DNA of 64,000 nt from Lunularia cruciata (GCA_948567375.1 OX419761.1:1304501-1368500), one strand, 5' to 3'; shown: positions 47,800-59,129, numbered from the stretch's first letter. Numbers and translations are program-made. Notes: generated by a model not told the origin, from the letters alone.

Positions 47800-50219
47800 A
47801 TGCGCAAAGATCCCGAAAGGCAACCTCACAATTGATTGTCGTGAATGGAATCCTAGAAGGTAATCAAGTGAGAGTATTAATAGATCCAAGAGCAACAGAG
47901 AACTTCTTTTCTCGCTCTGTTGCAATAAGATTGGGAATGGATCTAGAGAGAGATGGAGTGAAGAAACAAAGTTACCAAATGGGCAAACAGAGAGGATTGA
48001 ATCATTACCTAGACGGGTAACCCTCTATGTAGGAGAATATCAAGAAGCAATTAAGTGGCAAGTGATACAATTAGCTCGTTATGATGCAATTTTAGGCATG
48101 CCATGGATGGAGCAGTACAAACCTATGGTGGTTTGGAGGAAGAAAATAGTGAGAACCCACCAATGGTCAATCATTGGGGTTAAAGAAAAATCACACAAGC
48201 ATAAACTGCCTCTATATGTTGTAGAGACGGCAACCTGTCTGTAAGACCGATAGATGTTTTATGGGTCTAATAAGAGAAGTCCAGAGTGCACAACTCGCTG
48301 GACAAATTCCTGAGAAATTGAAGGATGTGGTGGATGAGTTTCAAGATGTCTTTCCTGATGATTTACCCTCAGGATTACCACCAAAAAGGCGAGTAGATCA
48401 CAAAATAAAGACACTCCCGGGGAAGACACCTCCTTGTAAGGCCCCATATCGCCTATCACCTCATGAGTTGGAGGAGTGTAAGACTCAAATTGAGGAGATG
48501 CTGCAAAAAGGGTTCATCCAACCTAGCGTATCACCATATGGGGCCCTTGTCTTGTTTGTGAAGAAGAAGGATGGTACAATGTGCATGTGCATTGACTATC
48601 GGGGTCTCAATCAGCAAACAATGAAGAACAAATACCCTTTACCTCGCATGGATGACCTGTTTGATCAACTCCATGGAGCAAGATACTTCACCAAATTGGA
48701 CTTGCGGAGCGGTTACAATCAAATCCAAATTGTAGAGGAGGATGTGTATAAAACTGCCTTTTGAACCAAGTATGGCCACTTTGAGTATCTTGTGATGCCT
48801 CTTGGCCTCACCAATGCACCTGCCACTTTCATGAGTCTAATGAATGACATATTTCGTCCATACTTGGATAAGTCTGTTATTGTCTTCTTGGATGATATCT
48901 TAGTATATAATAGCATGATGACAGAACACAAACAACATCTTCGAGAGGTCGTCCAGATTCTAAGACAAAATCAGTTGTACGCCAAAATCTCAAAGTGTGA
49001 GTTTGGCAAGTTTGAAGTAGACTACTTAAGGCATAGAGTAAATGCAGAGGGCATTCAAGTATTGATAGATAAAATAGAGGTCATTCAAAAATGGAGTGCT
49101 CTAGAAGATCAGACTCAACTTAAGAGCTTCTTGGGGTTGACAAGATTCTATCGTAGATTTGTCAAGGACTTCTCCAAGGTTGCACAACCTTTAATGGCAC
49201 TACTTGGCAAGGGGAAGAAGTGGACATGGGGAACTGCACAAGAGTTGGCCTTTCAAGAATTGAAGGCCGCCTTGCTACATGCACCAATCTTGAAGTGGTA
49301 TGACTTAAAACGTCCAATCAAGTTGGCTATAGATGCATCAGGCGTAGCAATAGGAGCAGTCCTACAACAAGAGTGGCATGACAGATGGCATCCAATTTCA
49401 TATTTCTCTTCAAAGTTGTTACCAGCAGAGCGCAACTACCACACCACAGAATGAGAAGAGCTGGCCATCGTTCTAGCAACCAAGCATTGGAAGCACTACT
49501 TGGGTGAGAAGGCATTTGCAGTAGAGACAGACCACAAACCTCTAGTCTACCTCGAGATGTAGAAGGATCTATCTCGTCGCCAAATTTGGTGGGCAGAGTG
49601 GCGACAACGCTTCAACATGACAATCACCTACGTGGAAGGTAAGAAGCAACTTGCAGATGCATTCACCAGCATGCCAATGGCCAACAACTTGGTGGCAGAG
49701 GTTAAGATTAACCCTAAATTCTGGCAAGAGATTCTTGCTACTACAAAAACTAATCCACATATTGTAGAAGCACAATCATCCAAAGGTGTCACCAGCACCC
49801 AAGGACTCACCTTTCAAGATGGCAGATTATGGATCCGAAATGTCCTAGAATTACACACCACCATTCTAGCAGAATGTCATGATTTGGCCATTGCAGCTCA
49901 TGTCGGAGTGGACAAGACCTTGGATGCAGTCAAGCGCCATTACTATTGGCCCAAGATGAGCAACGACGTGATGGACTATGTGCGTAGCTGCCTACTTTGT
50001 CAACAGAACAAAGCTTCTAATCAAGCTCCTGCAGGGCTCTTTCAACCTCTCCCCACTCCTACCCAACATTGGGAACAAGTGAGTATGGATTTTGTTCGTG
50101 AATTACCCAAGACCACCTCAGGGTTTGACTCCATTGTGGTCTTTGTGGACCGGCTCAACAAAATGATTCATGTACGCCCTACCACCAAGGAGGTGACCGT
50201 GCCAAAGTGCAAAGTGTAG
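47800..50219 (+). pseudogene. Chromovirus protease-RT-RNase H-integrase, broken
   Basis: The protease core reads ALIDxxATENFFSRS-like, with the catalytic Ser-Gly replaced (IDPRATENFF at about 47,880). [54 protein letters not shown]. RNase [19 protein letters not shown]. The integrase zinc domain HDLAIAAHVGVDKT…C-LLC follows, then the first catalytic Asp (SMDFVREL). Frame 3 runs from 48,261 to 50,219 with TGA (48,762, after TAF), TGA (49,452) and TAG (49,560), then shifts. Confidence 0.85.
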
Positions 50220-50599
50220 TCTTTGCTCACCATGGCTTGTCTAGAGTACTCATCACTGATAGAGGCACCCAATTCACCAGTTTGTTTTGGCAAACACTCT
50301 TTGGTTTCTTCAAAACCACGTTGGCCATGTCCATAGCTTACCACCCACAAACAGATGGCCAAATAGAGCAGGCTAATCGCACGATTGAAGACATGTTATG
50401 CGGCTTCACCATAGAAGAGCAAGAGAGGTGGGACACCCTACTCCCATTGGTGGAATTTGCTTACAACAATTCAATAAATGCATCCACCCAGGTCACTCCG
50501 TTCTTCCTCATGTATGGTGAGCATCCCTTCACACCTTCTAGCTTGATGGAGATTTGTCCAGTGGCTACAGGTCGATGCAGTCAACACATTTGTTTCTAA
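50207..50599 (+). pseudogene. Chromovirus integrase core, second part
   Basis: A different frame continues the integrase: SRVLITDRGTQFTSLFW (second Asp), then AYHPQTDGQIEQANRTIEDM (catalytic Glu). The frameshift against the upstream part lies near 50,205-50,215. Another shift near 50,560-50,600 moves the reading back to the frame of the chromodomain part. Confidence 0.8.
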
Positions 50600-50687
50600 A
50601 ATCCAACAAGGTGTAGAGAGTGCCAAGCACATATTACAGATTGCGCAAAATTGATAGAAGCAATATGCTGATGCACACCGTAGGCAC

Positions 50688-51146
50688 ATGGAGTTCAATG
50701 TTGGGGATCAAGTGTGGCTGTCGACAACCAACCTCACATTAGTTGGACCTCGTAAGCTTAGACCTCATTTTATTGGGCCTTTCTTGATTCTTTGTCGCAT
50801 CAGCACTATGGCCGATCACCTTGAGCTACCACCACACATGAAGTTGCATCCAGTGTTCCATGTCTCCCTACTACGCAGATATGCTCCCCGATCAGGCCAT
50901 GGTCATTCCACACAAGACATTCTACCTTGTCCGACACTCAATGATGGCATAGAGGAATATGAAGTGGAGCGGATTCTCCAAAAACGCATGCGTGGTACTC
51001 GCCATCCACGGGTGGACTATCTAGTACAATGGAAAGGTTACCCCCTCTATGAAGCCACCTGGGAGCCCGCTGCTAATTTGGCACATGCACCTGTGTTGGT
51101 GCAAGCATTTGAGCAACAATTGCACAACAAGTACATTGCGTCTTAA
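50688..51146 (+). pseudogene. Chromovirus integrase C terminus with chromodomain
   Basis: The frame begins MEFNVGDQVWLSTTNL (GPY/F-type region with PHFIGPFLI) and ends in a chromodomain: YEVERILQKR, then VDYLVQWKGYPLYEATWEP. The chromodomain of chromoviral integrases reads histone marks to direct insertion into heterochromatin. The stop at 51,146 directly precedes the polypurine tract. The stretch is intact but upstream pol is not. Confidence 0.85.
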
Positions 51147-51159
51147 AAGGAGGGAGGTC
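51145..51159 (+). promoter_or_regulatory. Polypurine tract
   Basis: AAAAGGAGGGAGGTC directly abuts the 3' LTR and is the expected plus-strand primer. Confidence 0.75.
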
Positions 51160-51900
51160 TGTAATACCAAGAGCTAGCCATATGATCTACATGTGAAATT
51201 TGGTTTGGTAACATCTAGAATGATGTTATACATGATGGTCAAAATAGATAAGATAGAAGTATCACCAAAAGAGTACTTCTACTAATAGGGCAGAAACCGA
51301 AATAAACTTGAGAACCTTAGAACCAATAGCTAGACATATGATTTACAGGTGAGAATTGGTTTGGTAACATCTGGAAGGATGTTACTCATGATGGACTAAA
51401 CAGATTAGAAAGAGGTATCACCAAAAGGGGACATCTACTAATAGAGTAGGAACCGAAATATGCCTAAAATCTTTGAAGGTAATTTTGGAGGCCTAAACGG
51501 ATGAATTAGGCCTCAAAAATGTGTAGACTTTGCCCCCCCCCCCAATGGAGGAAAGGCTGGCCTTCCCTCCCCCCTGCTTTGTCTCATCGAGAGCTTTCCA
51601 ATAGTACCTCATGTGATTTTGAGATTCCTACAGGAAGATTCCCTAAAATATTCCCTCTGGTCAAAGCTTGTTTGACCAACCAGATAGGACCTAGACCAGA
51701 CATGTCACCCATCCAAGTAAGTAATCCAAGGGTGGAGCTTGCTGACATGTCACCTATATGTGTCCCTAATCCTATGGTGGAGCTTCCTTGGAGGAGATCC
51801 TCTTTGTCTATATAATAAAGAGAAGGTGTTCTTTTGGGGCATCAAATGTTGGAGTGTGCAATTTGTGTTTTCTCTCTTCTCTTGTCCTCGGAGTATTACA
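51160..51900 (+). repeat. Chromovirus 3' LTR
   Basis: A 741-bp LTR, TGTAATACC to GTATTACA, colinear with the 5' LTR. It contains a C8 tract at about 51,534-51,543. Confidence 0.85.
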
Positions 51901-52215
51901 ATACCTCACCCATGTTATTTTGGGCTTCCTACAAGAAGATTCCCCAAAGATTCCCTTTAGTCAAATTTGTTTGACCAACCAAATAGGACAAAGATCAACA
52001 TGTCACCAATCCATGCAAGTAATCTAAGGGTGGAGCTTGTTGGCATATCAACACTCCATATATCTAATCTAAGGGTACAATTCCCTTTGAGTGGATCCTC
52101 TTTGCTATATAATAAAGACAAGGTGCCTCTTTGGGCATCGGAGTATTGAGGGATGAAGCCTTGTGTTTTTCTCTTGTGTTTCTCTTGGGGTTTCTCCTAT
52201 CCTCAAAACATTACA
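51901..52215 (+). repeat. Old LTR, right part
   Basis: It continues the old LTR after the chromovirus: ATTTTGGGCTTCCTACA, AAGATTCCCCAAAGATTCCC, TTTGACCAACCAAATAGGAC, ending AAAACATTACA at 52,215. It is colinear with the second part of the chromovirus LTR. CACAT follows. Confidence 0.75.
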
Positions 52216-53166
52216 CACATGGACCATTGTTGCATCTGATGTAGAACCACACTAACAAGTGAGTAATAAAGATGCAAAGGGATGGACCAAACCTATGTGA
52301 AACATCATCATTGTAAAGAAGATGGTTGGTGCAAGTCAGAATGCCCTAATGCATGGTCAAGCTAGGATCCAAGAGCCTACATCCTTGCCAGAGCAAGAGC
52401 AAAAGCATGCTCTAGTGGTCCAAGGAATGGACGAGTCAACTAAGAGAGATTGTAGCATATGCTGACATTGTTGCTCCATCAAGGAAGATTTCAAATCTAT
52501 AGTCCAATCTAATGGTAGAGAAGCAAAGGATAGAAGGTCCTTTTGTGCTTGTGAGATAGATCATCCCTTGTTTGCTGCCATAACACTTAGAGAGAAAAGA
52601 ACCATCCTCCACCTCAATAACATATGTCTCCAAAAGTGACCTATCAGCAACCACAAAATGGGAGGAAGGTAGGGATATTGAGAGAGCACAACTACCCAAA
52701 AAATGTGTAAGTATCATCTCTTCCATAGATAATAGGCCTACCCTTCTGCACAAGATTGATAAAGATGTCTGTCTATGAGACAAATCTCCCATCACATACT
52801 CAAATGTCCTTGGTCCAATGATATCACCAAAGACTCCCATAATCCTCCTATCAAAAGCTCTCAAATGTGATAAGAAAGTCAAGGAAGGTGGAACTATATG
52901 GAGAAGGTACATCAGTTGATGGTTATACTAGAGGAGAGTATAATACCACTTGCAGATCTCCTAGTAGTGGAAGGTCATCTAGATGGAGAATATCCTCTGT
53001 AAGGGAAATGTCTAAGAAGCATGTAATAAAATCCTTGAATCCTACTAGCACTCTAAGAATACATAGTCCATCTGTACATGTGACACACCTCTTTGAAAGC
53101 TCAAGGTGGGGAGGGATACGTGAGGGAGACCATATTTGCACTTTGGCACCTTAACTCTCAAGCCTA
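52216..53166 (-). pseudogene. LINE-like relic, upstream part (copy B continued)
   Basis: The first 200 bp aligns on the minus strand with copy A (15,905-16,085), including GGCTCTTGGATCCTAG, GCATTAGGGCATTC and TACTCACTTGT. A 158-codon minus frame at 52,912-52,436 probably belongs to the region between RT and the zinc motif, but I recognise no motif in it. The right end TCAAGCCTA meets the methyltransferase element. The alignable continuation is at 63,077. Confidence 0.55.
53163..53166. repeat. Target-site duplication CCTA, left
   Basis: CCTA precedes the element here and follows it at 63,077-63,080. The paralogous LINE copy near 3,630 kb-scale position 3.63 kb carries the uninterrupted site TCAAGCCTAA once, so the duplication arose at insertion. 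Confidence 0.75.
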
Positions 53167-53615
53167 TGTCACGCCATTTGTAGTTCCGCATCTAGATGCT
53201 CGGACACTGGAGTTCCAGTGATGGTAGTTAGAGTTATTCTAGCTGTTTCTCAGGGACTACTTTCCGACGGTTAGATTTCGTGTTCAGGGTACTGACTTCA
53301 CGGTGGGGCCCACCGTCACTTTGCACCGTTTGCACCGTCGAGTGTGCCGTCAGCGGGACCGTTAGGGTTTCAGGGCTAGCTCGAGTCCAGGGGGTATAGT
53401 TTCGAAGTGAGCTCCATAGAGCTCACTTCTCTGATGTTGAGCCTTCGAGTTCCTAGCTATGGTGGACAGAGGCCGGTGAGCGTCACCTGGATTCTCTATG
53501 CTTGAGTGGGTGTGGCTTGATTGTAATCAGTGCCCAGTTGTTGGCAGTTTATAGAGTGACAGATCAAGTACTGATCTGAGTTGAGTTGAGTTGAGAGTGT
53601 TAAGCAATCTGATTA
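53167..53615 (+). repeat. Split direct repeat A1
   Basis: Starts TGTCACGCCATTTGTAG and ends TTAAGCAATCTGATTA. It is a near copy of A2 (62517-62970). Unlike an LTR, it is not followed by the B segment; the internal region follows directly with CATCAGAGAAG. ATCAGAG echoes part of the initiator tRNA-Met primer site, but the leading TGG is missing, so no primer site is proven. Confidence 0.85.
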
Positions 53616-54947
53616 CATCAGAGAAGTGAAGTCAGGGGGAAATTGGGTGCAGGAACGTTGAGTGTTGGTGGTATCTCCTAGCTCGGTGGATCGTGGTAGC
53701 TTGATTCAGGTTCTGTGTTTCCCTAGTGTGCAGAAGCTCGTGTAGTTGATGCAAATTTGGCAGTTAGGCGGACGGTGTGCGGAAGCGCTGGCCAAATTTT
53801 GAGCAAAGAAGGAGCAATTTTTGAGCAGTGTTGTGATTTTGAGCTCAAGAGGTGAAGGCAGGATCAATTTGCTGCGAGTTGGGCTCAGAAAGTGAAATTG
53901 AAGGTGGAGTTGGAAAGCTCTTCTCATGAAATTGTGATTTGGAAAAACCCATTTTGTCAATTTGGCTCGAGTGGAAAGTTAGCGGAGGATTTGGCGGACA
54001 TCCATCTTTAGGGTTTACGTCAGATTTACGTCAGATTTTTGGGCCAGAATTGGAGGAGTTTCGCTGTTTGGCCAGATTTGGAGAAGTTTCGCTAGTTTGG
54101 AGGAGTTTCGCCAATTTTGGAGGAGGTTCGAAGTGGCAACAAGAAAGGCCTCATTTGGCTGAATTTCGGCGTTTCGAGGCTTCGAGGCATAGGGCTGTCG
54201 GCTATGAGAGGCTACAAAGGCCTAGAAAGGCCAGAAGGGCCAGCAAGCCAGCTTGCTGGCATAAGGCTAGCTAGTTTAGTGTAGATCTTGGTCATTGGTT
54301 GGCAAAATCTGCCTTTCTTGCTAGATTGTGCGCAACAGGGTTTGATCCCTAGATCTCTTGTTCCTAGACTGGTGCCCTAGCCAACTGGTCCACCCTCACT
54401 TGTTGTCATAATGACTGTGCCACTGTTATCTATACACATGTAGCTTTGGCTAGGAGAGGCAGTTTGATCTCATTCTTGGTGATCCTGGTAGCTTAGGACT
54501 TAGATACGAACTACTCTTATGTCAAATGCCAAATGGTGGCAGAGTCAATCCCGTGTTGTGTTATGAGATGGAGGGTTTTCGTTTAGATTTCTTGTGATTG
54601 GATCCCCTCCATTCTCTGCTTCTTGTTTGTGCACCACGTTTGTGTGAGGTGCCTTGACTTTTGAGCGTTGGTGCTCTGGTGTGCTCTCGGTGGTGAGGCT
54701 GGAGTGATGACCAGTCAGACTACCTTTGTTTCTCTCCGGTGAGGCAGGAAGTGATGACCTGCAGACCGTGAGAGTGCGTGTTATGATGGCAGGTTACAGG
54801 TTGCCCTTCCCCTAGTGTAGTTATCTCGGTTAGAGTTACATTAGTGGGTGGTGTCTAGTTGGTGTTGGCACTTGGTGGGGCACTTGCAGTTGCGACTTGC
54901 GGTTGCAGTTGGTGGTTCGGGTTTGTTGTTGCAGTTACGTGGTCACG
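53616..54947 (+). other. Leader of the methyltransferase element
   Basis: A 1.3-kb untranslated leader. A 111-aa frame at 53939-54274 has no family resemblance. A tRNA-like patch on the minus strand at 54,330-54,395 (AGTTGGCTAGGGCACC and GGGATCAAACCC) lacks a pairing acceptor stem. Long leaders are common in large plant gypsy elements. Confidence 0.45.
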
Positions 54948-57900
54948 ATGGAGTTCTTTGGAGATTCCAGAGGAGTTAGCCCTGCAGTACGCAGTGGGTT
55001 TACTCGGAATGGTGCTCGGTATCAGCCTGTATCTCAGGTCCCAGTGAGGGAGGAGATTGACTCTGAGTTGAAGTTTGACACAAGAGCTGATTTAGTTGAG
55101 AGTGCACTTGGTGTGTCCGCACCGTTGTTGTGGGACATGGACAAGATTTATGGGGCCTCCAAAGGGCCTAGGCGTTACTCTGGTACAGTGGGTACTATTG
55201 AGTTGGATGATTTCATCCAGGAGTTCGATAGTTGGTGTGATCTGCAGCAGATGCGGAACCCGACTTTGTTCACACCCTTCATGGCATGGAAGGGGTTGTT
55301 TCAGCACTTGGAGGGTCCACCGATGGACGACTACCATGAGTTCAGGAGAGCTCATTTGGAGGAGATTGAGTTATGGAGACAGTATTGGTCTCCTCACTAT
55401 GTCTCCATCACTTCAGGCTCGGTGGCCAGGAGTAGATCGGCTGTACCTACGAGTTCTACCTCGAGTAGTGTGGGTGGAGCTAGTGGAGGTGCACTAGCTG
55501 GAGATAGTGCTACTACGAGTGGAGGTACCGCTGCAGGAGGTGGTGTGGTACCGGGGTTTAACCCCATGGTTGAGTTCTTCCTATGTTTGAGGCAGAACTA
55601 CCAGGGAGTGCGGACTGACAAGCTGAGGAGCTTGCAGGAGTTCCAGCGGAAGGCTGGAGAGAGCCTACGCGAGGCATACACTCGCATGAGGCGGCTGATC
55701 AGTTTCACTCAGGGAGTTACTGAGGCCCAGGCAGTCCAGTTTTGGTATGGGATACTGGACAGGGAGTTGCAACGTAGAGTTCGTGATGCTACGTTGTTGC
55801 AGGCTACTTCGCCCACTTTGGCAGTAATCTTTGGTTTGGCTGAGCGTATTGAGCTCAACATGGTGGAGGAGAGAGTGGTGACAGCTGGATTTGGTAGAGA
55901 GACCTCATCCACGGTTGTGACTTCTTCTAGAGTGCAGCAGAGTGCACCACGCCCAGTTGGTTTTCGAGGACAGGGTGGACAGCCCAGATCCTATGGAGCG
56001 AGTGGAGGGCCTAGTGGAGTTAGACCCTTACCCTCATTTTCGGGTCAGCAGCAGCCAGTGAGTGGTGGTATTGCTTGTTGGACTTGTGGTGGACCTCACC
56101 ATAGGAGAGAGTGTACTCAGGGCAGCGGACCTGATACCTCTGGTGCATCACAGCCAGCACAGAGGCAGTGTGAGCACTGCCACAGATTTGGTCACACTAG
56201 TGACCGGTGTTTTGACCTACACCCGGAGTTACGGAGTGGTAGGGCTGCTATGACAGGTAGTAGAGGAGCTCCAGTTCATGGAGGACGAGGTGGTAGAGGT
56301 GGTGGTAGAGGATCTACACCTAGTAGGGGTGTAGTACCTGCCCTTACTTTTGACACAGCTATGGCTACTCGGATTGAGCAGTTGGAGCAGAGATTGGCTA
56401 GTATGGCTATTGCTCAGAGGAGATCAGATTCGGGTGCTGAGGCTTCCACCTCATATGCTGGTGATAGAGATGCTTTGGACTTCATGTGCGGAGCAGCACA
56501 AGTGGATGCATCTACAGCAATGACTAGGAGTGCAGTACGTGCTCCAGAGCCTAGAGGAGCATCAGTGGAGTTGGACCCACAGAGAGGAGAGGTTGGGAGA
56601 CAGGTCAGACTTCCCCAGTCTTTCACGCTATCTGAGGCATTGCAGACGACATCCATGGTTCCTAGACGTCCCAGTGCAGGTGTGGTAGGTGGTGATGGAG
56701 TACCTGATGGAGTACCTGCTAGTCAGCCACCTGCTACTACACAGACTGAGTCTAGCATGATGTTGGGGGCGGCTCAGCTGATTATGCGGCATCCTTTATT
56801 TTCAGCCAGTGACATGTTTACATTGGAAGTGGACCCAGCCCCAGTGTTCCGGTTGGCTGCCACGTTGTGTGAGAGTAGGGATGGTGCAGTTCCTACTACT
56901 AGAGCAGAGGTGGTTGGTAGTGGAGCTGACTTGGTTGAGGAGCATGGGATCCGTTCAGCGACCAGTGGTTTATGGCAGGCAGCAGCGGCTAGACTGGAGG
57001 AGTTGCCAGCTAGACCGGCCTTTGAGAGAGCGCGGTTTACACCTGGTGTTGTCCTATTGGATAACCAAAGGGGGATCTTTCGTTTGGTGGGACCTTCAGG
57101 GAAGGTCTATACACCACAGAGAGTCTTGTTAGACTCTGGTGCGCAGCCCCTTATGTTGGAGAAGGCTGCAGTTGTTGGTCTGGAGTTATGGAAGACCGAT
57201 GTGGAGAGGTGTCCATTTCAGATCCAGACATCTCTAGGTGGTGGCTCGACACAGTACATCACACGTGGGGAGCTTGTTGTCCAGGTTCAGCCTGGTCATC
57301 CGACTGATAGCTCAGTGGTGAGAGCTCAGGCTATTGCGACGATAGCTGAGTCATATGATGTGCTAGTTGCGGGAGTAGTGTTATACCCTATGGGTTTCAG
57401 TATTGACTATTGGGAGGAGACAGCCTCTCATAGACCTGGTTGGCAGTCTGGCAAGGGATGGGTATGTCGCCTACCAGTACGCTTCAGTAGTGGCAGTCTT
57501 GGCTCACTACAGTCCGGGACCATGGCAGCATCAATTTTGGCTTTCAGCGGTGCAGTTACTTGGCCTGGTGACTTGTTGGAGGGGAATGCCCATGTAGAGG
57601 ATACTCCAGTACCAGAGGAGATCACTCGGCTATGGAGTACGAGTGGGATTGTTCCATCCACCTTGGATGTTCCATTGTGGAGTTCAGAGGAGGCATTGCA
57701 GCAGCATGCAGATCAGTTGGTGCAGCAGGCTTGGAGTGGAGCCTTCGTACCATCAGGGGATGAGTGTGAGGATGAGCCTCCAGAGGCGATTGCTTTGACA
57801 CCTCTGGATACCACACTCATTGCTTGGCAGTATCCAGTAGAGGGGATATGTCTATTAGAGTTGTTTGGTGGGATCAGCACCAGACTAGCTGCGGTGTTAC

Positions 57901-59129
57901 AGGCGGGTATCCGAGTACAGAGGTATTTGTATGTAGAGAGAGATGAGACTGCTAGGCGAGTCTCTCTACATCATGTGGCACACTTGGCCTATCGGTATCC
58001 GGAGTTATTACCGATGTCAGCAGTCAGAGGTTACCAGAAGGCCTTACCAGGAGACATTTCCTTACTGGGGGCGCATGACCTAGAGAGACATGGGCCTGTT
58101 CACTTGGTGATTTCTGGATGGCCATGTCAGGGACATACACGTGCGGGCCGCGGTTTGGGTCTTCAGGATCCTCGTTCTGGTGTGTTTTGGGAGATGTTAC
58201 GGATATTACGACATCTCCAGGTTCATCAGTGTGTTTCTCCAGCTTACCTTTTGGAGAACGTTCCATTGATGGGTGATTCTCGCACTAGAGTGGTGGCGAG
58301 TACACATCAGGTCCATTCTTGGATGGGACCTGCTGTATTGTTAGATGCAACCAGAGTGGGATCACGGGCTCATCGTCTTCGTCTTTGGTGGACAAACCTT
58401 TTACCCAGAGAGGTTCTACAGCGTAGTTATGATGGGATTCAGCAACTAGACCACATTCTTGTTGAGGATATCTTGGATGTTGGGCATCAGTCTCAGACAG
58501 TGGTAGTGGCTGATAGGTCACCCATGGCAGTGGTGAACCTAGTTGGACAGCCTAGAGCTGCATTTCCCACACTCATGAGTTTCCCAGGCTCTCATGCTTT
58601 TCGAGAGGGAGGACCTGGACTTGTTTGGGACTCACAGTTACAGCAGTTGGTGGAGCCCAATGCTGATGAGAGAGAGCGGGCGATGGGTTTTCGCACCGGT
58701 ATTACCGCTGTTCTAGCAGTGTCAGAGGCATCTAGGCGTCAGGTGTTAGGTCAGGCTATGGACCTGAACTATTTGACCTGGATTGTGAGCCTTGGTTTGG
58801 CAGAGCAGCGTAGGATGCGCTTGATAGGCATCACCACTCGGACACTTGTGAGCCCTGTGCCTATCGAGATGATTCAAGCACATGCTGGGGGCGATGGACC
58901 GAGTGGACATGGTATTCTTGGGACACATCCAGTAGCTACTAGGGAGAGTGGTCTACTTGGAGTCCATCCAGGTGAGCATGGGCTACTTGGATTACACCCT
59001 TGGTCCACCTGGGATGCAGCCAGAGGACGTATGGAGCTTGCAGCCAGAGTGGAGGGAGTTTTTCACATAGAGGTTGGGACCTCTAGTGGTCGGGAGCATG
59101 ACACCATTGCTCCCAAGGGCCCAGTGTAG
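54948..59129 (+). CDS. Gag-protease-DNA cytosine methyltransferase polyprotein, 1,393 aa, intact
   Basis: The frame opens at 54,897 without ATG. The first ATG is 54,948 (MEFFGDSRGVSP). Domains in order: gag capsid-like (residues about 80-300, FDSWCDLQQMRNPTLFTPFM, LQEFQRKAGESLREAYTRM); variant knuckle CWTCGGPHHRREC; classic knuckle CEHCHRFGHTSDRC (Cys408); an aspartic protease with VLLDSGAQPL (Asp729); and a C5-cytosine methyltransferase at about 965-1285. The methyltransferase motifs are I LLELFGGISTRLAA (Phe973), IV SGWPCQGHTRAGRG (Cys1060), VI LLENVP (Glu1103), VIII SRAHRLRLWW (1139-1148), IX ERERAMGF, X QVLGQAMDLN. Motifs run in canonical I-to-X order, not permuted as in plant DRM. Spacing and motif I suggest the DNMT3-like branch. 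Three LLGxHP repeats follow. It ends at UAG in the context UAG-CAG-CCA. Confidence 0.9.
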   Translation: MEFFGDSRGVSPAVRSGFTRNGARYQPVSQVPVREEIDSELKFDTRADLVESALGVSAPLLWDMDKIYGASKGPRRYSGTVGTIELDDFIQEFDSWCDLQQMRNPTLFTPFMAWKGLFQHLEGPPMDDYHEFRRAHLEEIELWRQYWSPHYVSITSGSVARSRSAVPTSSTSSSVGGASGGALAGDSATTSGGTAAGGGVVPGFNPMVEFFLCLRQNYQGVRTDKLRSLQEFQRKAGESLREAYTRMRRLISFTQGVTEAQAVQFWYGILDRELQRRVRDATLLQATSPTLAVIFGLAERIELNMVEERVVTAGFGRETSSTVVTSSRVQQSAPRPVGFRGQGGQPRSYGASGGPSGVRPLPSFSGQQQPVSGGIACWTCGGPHHRRECTQGSGPDTSGASQPAQRQCEHCHRFGHTSDRCFDLHPELRSGRAAMTGSRGAPVHGGRGGRGGGRGSTPSRGVVPALTFDTAMATRIEQLEQRLASMAIAQRRSDSGAEASTSYAGDRDALDFMCGAAQVDASTAMTRSAVRAPEPRGASVELDPQRGEVGRQVRLPQSFTLSEALQTTSMVPRRPSAGVVGGDGVPDGVPASQPPATTQTESSMMLGAAQLIMRHPLFSASDMFTLEVDPAPVFRLAATLCESRDGAVPTTRAEVVGSGADLVEEHGIRSATSGLWQAAAARLEELPARPAFERARFTPGVVLLDNQRGIFRLVGPSGKVYTPQRVLLDSGAQPLMLEKAAVVGLELWKTDVERCPFQIQTSLGGGSTQYITRGELVVQVQPGHPTDSSVVRAQAIATIAESYDVLVAGVVLYPMGFSIDYWEETASHRPGWQSGKGWVCRLPVRFSSGSLGSLQSGTMAASILAFSGAVTWPGDLLEGNAHVEDTPVPEEITRLWSTSGIVPSTLDVPLWSSEEALQQHADQLVQQAWSGAFVPSGDECEDEPPEAIALTPLDTTLIAWQYPVEGICLLELFGGISTRLAAVLQAGIRVQRYLYVERDETARRVSLHHVAHLAYRYPELLPMSAVRGYQKALPGDISLLGAHDLERHGPVHLVISGWPCQGHTRAGRGLGLQDPRSGVFWEMLRILRHLQVHQCVSPAYLLENVPLMGDSRTRVVASTHQVHSWMGPAVLLDATRVGSRAHRLRLWWTNLLPREVLQRSYDGIQQLDHILVEDILDVGHQSQTVVVADRSPMAVVNLVGQPRAAFPTLMSFPGSHAFREGGPGLVWDSQLQQLVEPNADERERAMGFRTGITAVLAVSEASRRQVLGQAMDLNYLTWIVSLGLAEQRRMRLIGITTRTLVSPVPIEMIQAHAGGDGPSGHGILGTHPVATRESGLLGVHPGEHGLLGLHPWSTWDAARGRMELAARVEGVFHIEVGTSSGREHDTIAPKGPV

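Larger units (their letters stand above)
45311..51900 (+). mobile_element. Ty3/gypsy chromovirus, LTR to LTR, inactivated
   Basis: This 6.6-kb element has 5' LTR 45311-46047 and 3' LTR 51160-51900 (TGTAATACC…TATTACA). The primer-binding site TGGTATCAAAGC (46,049) differs by one base from the plant initiator tRNA-Met site TGGTATCAGAGC. A polypurine tract AAAAGGAGGGAGGTC sits at 51145-51159. Order: gag, zinc knuckle, protease, RT, RNase H, integrase, chromodomain. It sits inside an older LTR. The flanks are GTACA (left) and ATACC (right), each one change from GTACC. That is the sequence at the matching position of the element's own LTR, so the duplication was very likely GTACC. Several stops and frame changes make it inactive. 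Confidence 0.9.

Noticed and set aside
45311-51900. Chromovirus as an active element
   Set aside because: Protease active site replaced, several in-frame stops and at least three frame changes, and clearly diverged LTRs.
54330-54395. tRNA-like patch on the minus strand in the methyltransferase element leader
   Set aside because: D-arm-like AGTTGGCTAGGGCACC and a T-loop-like GGGATCAAACCC are present, but there is no pairing acceptor stem or anticodon stem, so I do not call a tRNA.
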